Source: Prostheceraeus crozeri
Taxonomy: Eukaryota > Platyhelminthes > Polycladida > Euryleptidae
NCBI GenBank assembly: GCA_907163375.1
Contig: CAJQUW010012903.1
Coordinates: 1 to 64,000 of the forward strand
Direction of reading: 5' to 3'
Length of the DNA: 64,000 nucleotides
A model generated the notes under the pieces. That model was given only the letters and a program-made list of their open reading frames with translations, was not told where the DNA came from and ran no database searches. The position numbers and the translations under genes are program-made. Each line of letters starts with the position of its first letter. Position 1 is the first letter of the stretch. Of this stretch, positions 23,700-34,606 are shown one piece after another.

Positions 23700-25300
23700 G
23701 ATGCGTGTGCTCAAAGTTCTTGAATCATCTTGATGGAATTTTCTCCTTGTTCTTCGAATGAGCTCCCAAATTTGATTTGAATTTGTTCAAATGGATGCCA
23801 GCGAAATGTGTAACTTGAGGACATTTTACAACCCATGGCTAGATAATTGGCGATTAGCTCTTCAATGAGCTCGACATAGTCATCCGATTTGTTGTTGCCG
23901 AGGAAGTTGTAACTAAGTATTTGAGCTAGCCCAGGCAGCTTTTTCTACTGAAGTCAGTAGATTTAGCCAATTCCTGTGAAGCCATAAGTGTTTTTTGTTT
24001 GAGGGCCAACATAAAAGTCTGCTTTGATTTTGGCAGAGAAGACAGCTCAGGAAAGAAGCCTCCAGAAACTGGTAAGCTTGCGATTTGAAGATCAATGGCT
24101 TTTCCAACTGCTTGATCAACCAAGTTTTGTGTGGAGTGGGGGCATGAGAACTTTATTGGATCATCCAGTGGCTCATGAAGGACGTTTTCCTACCGACAAG
24201 GATATTCCTCTCTCTGTGGCCATTTGAATTGCTGGTAGTGAACACGTGGACGCTCGGCTATCCAACAAACAAAGTAACACGGGTACTTCGTCCAGCCACC
24301 TGAAGGTCCAATAAAAAAAAGCCACCATCTTAAAGGCGCCAATGATTCCCATTTGTAGTCTTTGATATTTGATAAGATCAAGGATTTTCTTCACGTTTTA
24401 GTTATCGTTCTTTCATTGACATGAGTGTACGATCGGCATGGACGGATGGAGTTTTCCATTATGCAATAGAACAACTTTAAGACTCTTCTGAGAGCTATAT
24501 ATGAACAAGCGCCCCAATCTGCATTGGTACATGGAATGCGATAGCTTCAAATAAAGCGGGAATGTCGTGACAATAACAAACACCATCTCTCAATGTAAAA
24601 TACACTGAAAAACGACAGCCTGTCGCTTTCGCTGCAGGGTTACTATCACCTTCTTGCAAGCAAATTCCACTGTTTTAGACGAGATGTCAGAATTCCCATT
24701 TTCCTTTGTTAAACTGAGATCTCGAATAAGGTCATTGATATCGTTTTGATTTGGGAATTAGGGCTTGTTTTCATTGCATCGCATAGTCATCATCTGCTGA
24801 CGGATCTTTCGATCAGTGTTTCTCCTGGGAGTCAGATTCTCAAAGAGAGGAGGCGTGGTGGTGGAATAGGAAGTTGTCATTGTGTGGTTAAGGGGTATTG
24901 ATGAGGAATGTCTAGGGTATTTTAAGCGATTGGCACTCTTTTTGCCTCGTTTTCGTCCCGAAGATCCACTATACAGAAGTAACAGTCGTTGAGGTGATCA
25001 GTGGGCTCCCTCCAATTCGAGGAACGGCCAAACGCATTTTCTTCTGTTTTCCCCTTAGCCATCTTTCCAAAGATTTAGTGCTCAAAGTTCACAGAGAAAT
25101 GGGGAGCCCCAATTCTGGTCTTGATCGCCAACAGGCATTCCAAAATTAGGAAATAAGCCTTTGCCATCTTCTTGGATGATGATAAGCATATTTCTTGGCC
25201 TCTAAACCTTGATGAACTCTCCACAAACGTAACAGGAAGAGGCGATCAGCCGAATAGCGGCATCCTCTTGAAGCCGATGAGTTAATACCAGATCCTGAAA
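23700..25300 (-). pseudogene. relic of a multicopy invertebrate protein family (function unknown)
   Basis: On the minus strand, near 25020-24970, the sequence reads STNWREPTDHLNDCYFC. Near 23905-23830 it reads LGNNKSDDYVELIEELI and MGCKMSSSYTFRWH, followed by a FEEQGE-like block near 23780. I recall blocks of the type WREPxxHxxDCYFC and SLKIHFLxSHLxxFPxNxGxxSDExGERFHQD from large families of uncharacterised, probably repeat-associated invertebrate proteins; I cannot name the family. Frame changes and stops separate the blocks, so it is a relic. Nothing links it to the Ig exons except position. Confidence 0.45.
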
Positions 25301-25526
25301 AAAGAATAAAAGTGTGTTAAAAAACTATACAATCAGGATTATGGGAAACTATGTATAGACCATGTACTCGTAAATGGGCCTTAGCACACTGGTTTTAGAA
25401 AATATTTGAAATTTATTCCCCATCAACGTAAGAATATGAAATCATGTTATTACATCATATTATTAGTACAACAGACAACGATAAATCTCTTTAACTCAAA
25501 GGGGCTCGGGATAAGTGATATCAGTT

Positions 25527-25612
25527 CAGTAGCTCTGTGGATAGCGAGCGTGTGCTGTGAACAGTGTCGCTGGGTGCACAGTGGACCGGTGTTCGAATCA
25601 CCCCTGACGCAC
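25527..25612 (+). repeat. tRNA-derived SINE head
   Basis: The segment TAGCTCTGTGGATAGCGAGC (25530-25549) resembles an RNA polymerase III A box, and GGTGTTCGAATCACC (25588-25602) is a good B box with flanking T-arm stem. Spacing (about 40 nt) is that of a tRNA, but the acceptor stem does not close, so it is a SINE promoter head and not a functional tRNA gene. No second copy was seen in this window. Confidence 0.6.
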
Positions 25613-26429
25613 AATTTTGGCTGTAACTTTGCTAGAGTTATTCCTTAGAACAAACTTTATAGAGCAGCATTTTTGTCCTACTAGAGAACCTCTTTTGCTA
25701 TTGGTCCATTTTTTTTATGACAATACATTTACCATGAAGCTGTTACACTGCGAGTATTGGTAGAAGTTTCACAAATTATCTGGTACCAAACACCATTTCA
25801 GGAATCATTTTTAACGTTCAAAATTAGCCTTTAAACTATGTTGTAAGCCTATATTGTAGGTCGCCTACGATTTGCATCTATTCAAGTTAAAAGTATGAAT
25901 GTAGTAAATTAATGATGAATGAACACTTACCTCAACAATGTTATAAATCGGGCATGATATTGAATTGAAACAACGTGCGAACATCATTTGAAAAAGATAA
26001 TTTTAAAATATATTTAGCACGTTTTTTTTTTATTTAAACAAATTACAAATCCATCCATGGAGTACAAATAGAATTCAGATTTGATATATTATATTCATTT
26101 TCTATTAAAAACATGGAAAATGCAAATTTCAAATTGGCATTTGTTCAAAAAGCATTTTGATATGGAAATTAAACTTAATTTTCCTATTTGTCAGAAAGCA
26201 TGTTGACAAGATAAAATAAGACTTAATTTCTGGTACAGAGGAAAATTTTTTTTTGTTGCATGGTGTAATTCGCTACCAGATGCTTAGAAAACCTTTCAAA
26301 ACTTCTGCGTAGTACGAAAATAAATCAATAATGATCATTGCTCTCCTCTTGAAACAGTTGTACCGGTTTCAAGAAATATTGATGTTCGCTGTAGGTAAGT
26401 AGTTAACTGCATTCTCCAACTTTTTGCAG

Positions 26430-26709
26430 GCCAATGATTACTCCTGTGGTACACATTTGTATGTTTAGAGATAGCGATAGTCTGACATACGGTGGCACAA
26501 TACGTCGACAATGTATAATTTACGATCAAGGATGGAAAATAACATGGAAAAAAAGCCTAAGTGGATCGGGATTTTACAATTCTCTACTAACAATACAAAA
26601 CCTTTAGACCTCAGTATAATGGTGTTTACGAATGTCAGGGATCCACATTACGAAACGAAGGCAGAAAGTTTCTCCGCCTACCTTCAATTATAATTGAAAG
26701 AATAACCAA
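26430..26709 (+). pseudogene. almost intact Ig-domain exon with one frame break
   Basis: The acceptor TTTTTGCAG ends at 26429 and a donor GTAAGG starts at 26710. The coding part reads LTYGGTIRRQC (first cysteine), GWKITWKKSLSGSG (core Trp) and NSLLTIQNL. It then meets a stop in frame near 26605, while the +1 frame continues with YNGVYECQGS (F-strand cysteine) and RKFLRLPSI to the donor. A single-base change of length near 26600 would account for the break. It is the best preserved of the left-hand exons and resembles exon 9 (LTYDGAISRVC). Confidence 0.75.
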
Positions 26710-27968
26710 GTAAGGTTCTGTGGAGCGATGTAATATTAACATGAGGAGGGTGTTTTCGAGGGCAGATTGAAGACTGGGGGGAAATTGGGTAATTCTATTG
26801 TCTTCATGATGAGTTCATGGATCTACTGGATGAAATTTCTAGCATGTATAATACCAACGCTTGGATTACTGTTGGTCATTATGAGTCATCTCGGATTAAC
26901 TATTCAAAGATCAATGTGTTAGCAGCGGTGAATCACCTTTCTAATCCTGAAACTTAATTGTTAGTTTAGCATTAACCGCTTAATGCTGCCAAATAAGGTC
27001 AATGGGGATTGAAATGCCGAGCTGTTGTATCAGGAACAACTTCTTTAAGGCGCAGGCTAATACAGTAAGCTGCGCAGCTTTCGCATTCTGCAACCAATTT
27101 TACATTCTAAAGCCTCAAAAAAAATAATTCGCGCAAAAACAGCTGAAGTCGGCATGTTCTTCGGGGCAACTGGCATTGCAGCATAGTTCTGGAGTGGTAT
27201 CAATGAAAAAAATTATGCTCTTGTCACATCAATTACTGTTGAGATGCAAAGAAGGTTATAAATTACAAGGTTCAAGATGTATGTGGATTGTTACCGATGA
27301 CATTTGGCAGTCAATAAATGTAGGTATATTACTTATAGGGTCCGCAAAAATTTAGTCAAAAGTGTATCAAAATATTTATTCATTTCAAAACCTCAGAATA
27401 TTTAAAAATAAGTCTTAAAATATCTCAATTGTTAGAAAATCAAACTATGCATGTGATATAAGGACTCAGGAAGGGCGTAAAGGGAGGGAAAGTTGAATTT
27501 CATTCCATCAGCATGTTTAGCAACTGACTATCCCCACGCATTCTAAGTTCCAGTTCAAGTTTTATATTATGCTAAACAATGCAAACGTGAAAAAAATATA
27601 AGTAGGCTCTATAATTTTTCATTTATTTTGAGAGTAAGTAGGACCGCGATTGTCAGATTAAAGTTCGCTTTGTACTTTTGTACAGCATTTCGATAAGTAC
27701 GCTCGAGTGTCCCGGTCGACGCTCGTGATTGGCGCAAAGTTATACATGGCAGACTTGATGAGGAGGCTGCTATCCGAGAGTGTGTTCTCGCCGCCTGAAA
27801 CACTATTAAATTGAGACGAGGATTTAGATGTCTTTGATGTCAGTCAGATTCAGTAAGTTGATCCTAACATTTTGCGACAAAACGTGCATTGACATAACAA
27901 TCGATAGTGCATAGAGTTCTTAAAATTTGATATAATATGGTCATAGATGTGGGAGAGGTACATGGTCT
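26710..27968. other. no gene recognised
   Basis: Intron-like AT-rich sequence between the last broken Ig exon and the piggyBac element. A 64-codon minus frame at 27609-27803 carries no recognisable motif. Confidence 0.45.
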
Positions 27969-30919
27969 TTAACCCATTTTTGACCGAATTTTTGATTTTA
28001 TGATTAGCAGTAATTTTGATATATTTTACCTTGGTTACATATCGAATTCCTTTTTTTCGTTCGGAATTTCATTATTGCGATCAATATTTGGAAATTCAAA
28101 TTTTTTCCATAAGTGGAACTGTGAGCATGAAAGGTAACATTCACCTTGTCCGTCCACCAAGATGGAAACTTTGAGCTCTGAAGGATCAGTCCAATTCAAA
28201 GAATATTCTCATTGACGTTTAGTTTTCAAAATTTATTGATTGCTTAGACACAACACCGGACGGTGATGATAGCAACTATTATAATTCAATGAAACGCTAT
28301 TCAGTTTTCAAATGATCAATAGAATCATTTTCAAACTTAATTTTGTCAATGAAACAACAGATTCAAGATATGAACACAAATTATCTAAACCAAAAGTAAC
28401 ACTCAGGTTTTAAAAGTTCACTTCAAAATTAGTTCAACAGATGAAAATCAGCAAAACATCTTTCATGCAAATTCACCTGAGCATTGTCAACACACTTCTT
28501 TGTGTTTGCTCGACACAGAGACACCTGTTCTGTTTAAATGCTTGGTCAATGTTATGATCACCCAATTGGATTTCCTCAAAGTAAAAGGCACTCGTTTTTC
28601 GAGGCTCATTTGCATTGGCTTGTGGAGTGTTTCCTCGACATGGTGGTTTTGTTCGCGCCAGAAGACAGATAATTCTGAACGATATTTCTTCGGAAAAACG
28701 GCAAGTTGATCCAGATCATGTCCAGATTTTCGATTGTAATTGCCATGCATTTTGCATCGCCGATCTCTATCGCGAATAAAAACTAACGGCCACCACCATT
28801 TCTGTGGAACGTATGGACGTGGGCGTAATATGACATATTCTGGGGCCATCCTGTCTACTCGGCCATGATATTTGTTATACTCATGTTATCTCAATCGTGG
28901 TTGTTTTATTATTACCTTTTTCTTCGACGCCGTGACCATCGGGGAAGCTGCAGACATAGGTTCGATGCCGTGTGCCGTGCTGACAACGTGAAAACTTTAT
29001 TTTATCGTTAAAAACAAATTTCGATAGTTCAGTTACTAGTGTTAACACCAATAGTCAAAAGAGCCCTTGGTCTTTTTTAAGTTCACCTTTTGATCTTTCA
29101 ATGGGCATTTCTTTGTTCTGTTCGACAGTGATGGTACCTGTCAAACCAATATTTCTGCCGGAGAAGTCGAAGTTACATAACTTCAACGAAGAAAAGAAAC
29201 GATCCCAATAATCTTGTAGGGAAGATCTGGGACACTTTTTAACAAACGCAAAAACTTACACTTGTTCCCACTCCTAAGCTCAGGATCAATCTGCGCTGTA
29301 CCTTGATAAGGATCAAATCAATTAAGTAACCTTTCGAGTCACATAAACACCAAGATCTTATACCCATATTTCAGAGGGGCTTATTATGAATGTACTGCGT
29401 ACCACTGTGTTTGCCGTATATTTTGCCATTGCTTCATCAACACACAGTGTTTTCTGGATTGTGTTCTTAATTAAATTTGAATAAATGGATCTCTAATTGT
29501 CGGAATAAAGGACGAACTTTGGCATACTTGTCCGTTTTTATCAATTGATCATTGTCACTGAAATGTGAATACTTTTTCAGCAGTTCGAAACGAGCTCTGG
29601 ACATCGCATGTACAACGAAGGAATTTGTTGTTCAGTTTCATATTCCTCATCATCCTCCATCGTGGAACACTGTGTTTACTGAGAATAAAAGAATTCCGGA
29701 AAAGCACGAATTTCGAACTTGTCAGTACTGAAACGTAAAATCCTGGTAGCGCTGCGCAGATATAGATTTTGAACATGGTCCACTATCCACTCAATCATTT
29801 CATCAGTCTATCACAGATTCAAAACATTCGACAGGATTATTTGGAATCTGTTAAAGGGAATTTTCAGTTGGAAATAGTCCCGCGCTTTTGGATTTAGGTC
29901 ACGCTGACCCAGGAGATCCACCGACCTCTGACACACATGTAGGCACTATCAGCATTCGTCTGAACGAAGGTAATTCCTTGATTTCATGTATCGGTTTTGT
30001 ACAGAAATGTCCTTCAACCGGGGAGCAGGTCAGTTGTCGTCCCCTTGTGATAAATTGTTCACCACTAAAACATCATCCTCATTCCCACTGTCTTCATCAG
30101 ACTCTTGGCCGTCACTGGCTGGTTCCATTTAATTTGGGGCGCTAGATATCATCGTCGTTTTCATTATGCTGACAACTTCGTCGGCGTGTATCTTTTCGAC
30201 ATCTTTGTTAAAAAATGAAGATAGATAGCGTTTATGCACGGCAATGGAAAGCCTAAATATCAAAGATACCTATTGGCTATCGAGAGACAGTTAATTTCTG
30301 GTTTCAACAAGCGCCTGTGGTGGCAGACGTCAGATTCCAACGTCATATGAAGGGGAAGATATCCATGCACTCATGAGAGTTTCGAAAGCTTATTCCATCT
30401 GTGGCGTAGTATTTGCACGTTGTGATAATCTGATTTTATTCATCTTTCATCGATCGTCGGAAGTCAGCAGAAGTAGATGTTGATAATATCATGTTTGAAG
30501 GTATGATACCTACCATGCCCACAGTTCCCAAGTGGAACAAATTTTGAATTTCCACATTTAACAGCCGTAGGATCTGTTTCAAGACTGAGATTGCATTTAA
30601 AGCATAACAACCTCAATACGGAACATACATTTTAAAGTCTTTTCGTTGTTAAACATATTTTTTATATCAGATTGAAACAAAAAGAAAAAGACGTATTATA
30701 TCCTTATGAAATTTTTGGATAACTCAGCGTATTCATGCATTTAGAAGCATTGGTGGTTATGAAGAATGTCATTCATGTTTTAGATTTTATATCATCGGGC
30801 TGCTTCAATTATTATGTCTAGTATACAAAATTTTTATAAATCAGTTTTCATTGCCTCTCAACTTAATTTTCAAATTTTTGTTCCACTGTCTGGAACTGTG
30901 GTCAAAAATGGGTCTTTAA
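27969..30919 (-). mobile_element. piggyBac-type DNA transposon, decayed
   Basis: The left end is TTAA (27969-27972) followed by CCCATTTTTGACC; the right end is GGTCAAAAATGGG (30900-30912) followed, after three bases, by TTAA (30916-30919). TTAA is the target of piggyBac elements, and the 13-bp inverted ends match exactly. The 2.95-kb body contains a piggyBac transposase relic on the minus strand (28487-30200), so gene and ends agree. Confidence 0.85.
28487..30200 (-). pseudogene. piggyBac transposase relic (PGBD-like)
   Basis: Blocks of the DDE transposase of the PGBD type appear in order on the minus strand. They are an acidic N-terminus (DEDSGNEDDVLVVNNL, near 30115-30050), DDEMIEWIVD near 29810-29780, HFSDNDQLIKTDKYAKVRPL near 29565-29505, NTLCVDEAM near 29450 (catalytic Asp region), YIHNKPL and CLCDSKGYLIDF near 29390-29310, and SYYAHVHTFHRN/KWWWPL near 28830-28785 at the C-terminal catalytic part. 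At least four frame changes and several stops interrupt it. A living enzyme would excise and insert the element at TTAA. Confidence 0.85.
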
Positions 30920-33900
30920 ATGTGGTGACTGCCGATGCATCCTAATTTTCAAAATTTTGCTTTTTACATATGATTAAATCAAGTTCTTTTCAAAGAAATT
31001 GGAAGTATTTGAGTAAGCCTAAATGCATTAAAGTCCACGAACCTTGGAAATACCTATAAAATATTGGAGAAAATCAAATATTTAAATACTCCAAAAATTC
31101 ATTAAAAATAATGTCTGTTTTTCCGAACCCTAGACTTACCATTAGTCTTCAGTAACTACTCATTTTTCACGCACATTGCTTGTTGTGCTACTTTCATTAA
31201 ATTGCTGATTAGATGTAAGCTGGGCGGGCATCCGAAGCCTTTATTAATATCACTTGGTCACGGTACGCCTAAATTTGAGATGTACAGGTTGCCATCCCTG
31301 TCAAACCAACACAACAATGTCATGAGCGTAGGAACATGATGTTTTCATTATCAAGCACTGCTGAGAAGCAAGCTGAATGAAGAAGAGTGACAAGATCAGC
31401 ATACTATTCACACCCAACAAACTTTGTTGAAACTCATTACCAGCCATGCAAGAGCTGACAAACTATTTTGTCATTAGTTCACTAGCATCGGTATTGAGGT
31501 ACTGATCGGTATTGAGCGATTTACAGTGTAGATGCATGCAGTTACCCAAAAAATGGTGAACGACCATGAGAGCACGGGTAGGTGGGATTCCTTAGTTTTC
31601 ATGTCGGTAGCTTGTGAAGCAGCTTTCACTGAGTGCTAACTTAGAAAAGTGTTATGACCTATTGACTTATTAGAAACACTGTCCAAGTTGTAGATTATTC
31701 GGTACTGCAGGCTAAAACAGAAAGCAAAACGGAGAGACTTTCACTACATGTATTTTGATGCTAATTCAAATGATGTCATTTGATTGCAAAATACAACTTT
31801 TACCGTCAATGGGAAACAAGTCTGCCATCAAAAAAGGATAGTAAATCATTTACAAGTGTCTTGGTTCCTCTAACAACAGTGAAAACAGAGGAGTAATGGA
31901 TTTGTGCATCAACCAGTTTCCTTCATCTCGAGAATTCAGATAATTGCAGAGAAAATCCCTCATAGACAAATTTCTTGTCCATATTTTATTTGTATGCGTT
32001 CAGGTGATTCATTCTTTCTCAGCAAGTTAAGAATGCAAAAGAGATAAAATGGCTCACATGACACACAAAAACTTAGTATAAATCACACTGAATAACGTGC
32101 CACTCTACTATTATCTGACTGATCTTATAAGCGCTATGCAAATACATAATGTGCTACGTAGGCAAATTAAGACGAATAAAGCTTCTACTAAATACCGTGT
32201 TTTAAGCAACATTTAAAGCATGAAATTCTTTACAAAGTGAATGAAGCCAGCTAAGTTGCCGCAGAAAGACTTCCAATACCTGGTAGTACACTTCCTACCT
32301 TCTCCTGCTCTCTGTTTCCGGTCGGAGAGTGTAATGTAGCCTAGAGTTTCCGGGAGAAAACAGTTGCAAATTTTGGAAGTTGTCTCTTAGTTTTCCGTGT
32401 TATTCACTTCACCACGTTGAACTGAAGATGCAATACTGAGATATCGAGCCTTGCATCTTCTAGGAAACTGTATTTAAACTTGCACTTACGCATTTTTCCG
32501 AGGGGGAAACTATGCATAAAGTTATTCATATAATGTAAATTTAATGTATAAAGTTAGTGATCACCAACCAAGACCGTAACCCAGGCTGACTTAACAGTCC
32601 ATCTGTGCACACCCCAATGGGTTAGAGATGTTGCTAGAGACTTGTCAGCCTAATAGTGCTTCTGTGCGGTCGCCCCAGTTTGTTTGCAACGAATGTGGTA
32701 ATAAGTGCTTCAACTGTAAATCCCAACATTTAAAGCTTTCTCATCGCAAGTACTATCCGTTCGACATCATTTCTAGTTGTAATCAGATTTTGAATCACAG
32801 TTTGTAAATCCAAACTTTTCAATTTCAGACAACAATGTCTCAGCTGGTGTCGTTCCAACACCCAGTTTAGAACATACCGACAAAATTTCATCTGATACTT
32901 TTGAAGATAGCAAATTAAGGAAGTAACTCACTTTATCGTTGTCATCCTACTTCTTTGCTAAAACCAAATTTGAAATCTCACTGTCCAGTTTACCTCGCCT
33001 TAGTGAAAGAACCATCGACAGTCAACATAATTCGCGAAACCAGATGTTGTAGTCAGAGCACCAGCTGTGTTCCATCGAAGTTTAGTGCTGGAAGGGAACA
33101 TGCTGTAAATACTTTTGACGATGAAAACAATTGAACCATATCATCGTGACGTTGCACATATGAATTTTGCCAATTCAAAATCCCATGGTGATATACACGG
33201 CTTTATGTATCGCATTGCACTGAATAGCTTACAGCAGATTAGATTAGTCCTATCTCTCTATCTCTCTAACGGTGTTTCTCAACGTTTAATGTCCTGTGGC
33301 TCAAATTTCCTTCAATCAAAAAGTCATGGCTCAAGCTTCTTGATCGAAGCTGTTTCTGCCGGACCTGCTTTGAAGATAAAAAATGAGTTGATGCTTAGAT
33401 TTTTTCATAATTTGAATATCCTTGCACCAGAAAAGTACAGTAAAGTGAAATCTTCAGACGAAAACTTTGCATACAGCACTTATGACAAGGTCAAAATTAC
33501 TAAACTCTTTATGAACAAAATATATCATGCAGTATATATATATATATACTGTATATATATATATATATATATATACGAGTATATGAAATCTCTTTATGCT
33601 CTCACAGTAGAAACTGAAATCCCGCCACTTAGCTTAACTTGAAATGTAAAACTTTATGAAGAGGGAAGTAATAAACAAAAAAGAGCTGTCTCTATCAGAA
33701 GTAAAATTTCAATACGAATATAGTGAAAATTCGAACTGCTAAAATGTCTATAACAAACTATTTGAATCTCAATGACTCTTTTGGTCTTCTTGCATTTTTA
33801 TCAGATTTGAACATATACAGTAAAAGTAAGATGGCGGCATTAAAAACAATTGTTTATCATCATCTACCGGAAAAATTCCCAGCAAATGATCGCCTCATTT

Positions 33901-34318
33901 CAAATACTGTCATTCGCTACCATAACTTATCAAGTGCACCTCCAAAAGTCCGACGCCCCCTTTCTAAATCCTGTGACCCACTTTCGAAAGCCTATGGCCG
34001 ACATTGGTTTATAGTGTTGTAGTATTGTGACTGTTGTATTTTGAGCATTGTATCCATTGTATAAATTTGAATAGCAATTGTGCAATTATATGTTAACGTA
34101 GCACTTGCATTATACATGAACAATCTAGATTCAATTAAAAGTTTGTCTTTAATAGAAAGTGTGTTCAATTTGAAAAATTATCGACCAGGGTCCGATTTCT
34201 CTGAGGTTGGCAACTATCCTGGACCAAAAACTCTAGCCAGTCCTTGGCAAATCTATGAGTAGAATCAAGTGAGACAGTACACAGGTATACTGAATATTAT
34301 TTATCATCGACATTCCAG
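30920..34318. other. no gene recognised; upstream flank of the Ig array
   Basis: No Ig exon, signal-peptide exon or transposon end was found in this 3.4 kb. Two longer + frames (33115-33642, 175 codons; 33723-34022, 99 codons) have no recognisable domain, and the first runs through an AT microsatellite. If the Ig gene starts nearby, its first exon should be here or beyond the left block, but I cannot identify it. Confidence 0.45.
33532..33575. repeat. (AT)n microsatellite
   Basis: Two runs of TA repeats separated by CTG, about 44 bases, self-complementary. Confidence 0.95.
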
Positions 34319-34606
34319 TTGTGATGATCAAAGGTCTCCCTGGCAACCGAAGGATAATTCGGAAAGATGGTGGAACGATCACTCCAACATGTTCAGTTGT
34401 TCCAAAATCATCAATCTATTGGAAGTATAGATGGATAAGGATCAGGACGGGGGATATTACAGAACAAGAAATGCCTTATCCTCAGCCAGATATTATTCTC
34501 AGTTACAAAAATAATGGCAAATACATTTGCATAGCCGAATCTGGATCTGGTTCAGATGCACAGAGAATTTCTTCTTCGTTCATCCTGGATATTCCAAATT
34601 ATCGAG
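34319..34606 (+). CDS. Ig array exon 1 (class 1-1)
   Basis: One Ig-like domain of the I/C2 type. The first full codon is at 34321. Key residues are KGLPG at 4-8, B-strand Cys at 24 (TCSV), C-strand Trp at 34 (YWKYRW), F-strand NGKYIC with Cys at 70, and a G-strand ISSSFILDI. The 46-residue cysteine spacing is that of a small extracellular Ig domain. Borders are clear: acceptor ATTCCAG (ends 34318) and donor GTGCGT (34607), with the last base of the exon opening the next codon. It is the first intact domain of the array, and its sequence is closest to exons 2 and 3. Starting the protein at 34321 is not plausible, since no signal peptide precedes it. Partner or ligand is unknown. Confidence 0.85.

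Noticed and set aside
25527-25612. Functional tRNA gene
   Set aside because: A and B boxes are present, but the acceptor stem does not pair and the anticodon arm is not convincing, so a SINE head is the better reading.
33115-33642. 175-codon + strand frame
   Set aside because: No recognisable domain; it crosses an AT microsatellite that gives an artificial Y-I repeat, and no start context or splice signals support it.
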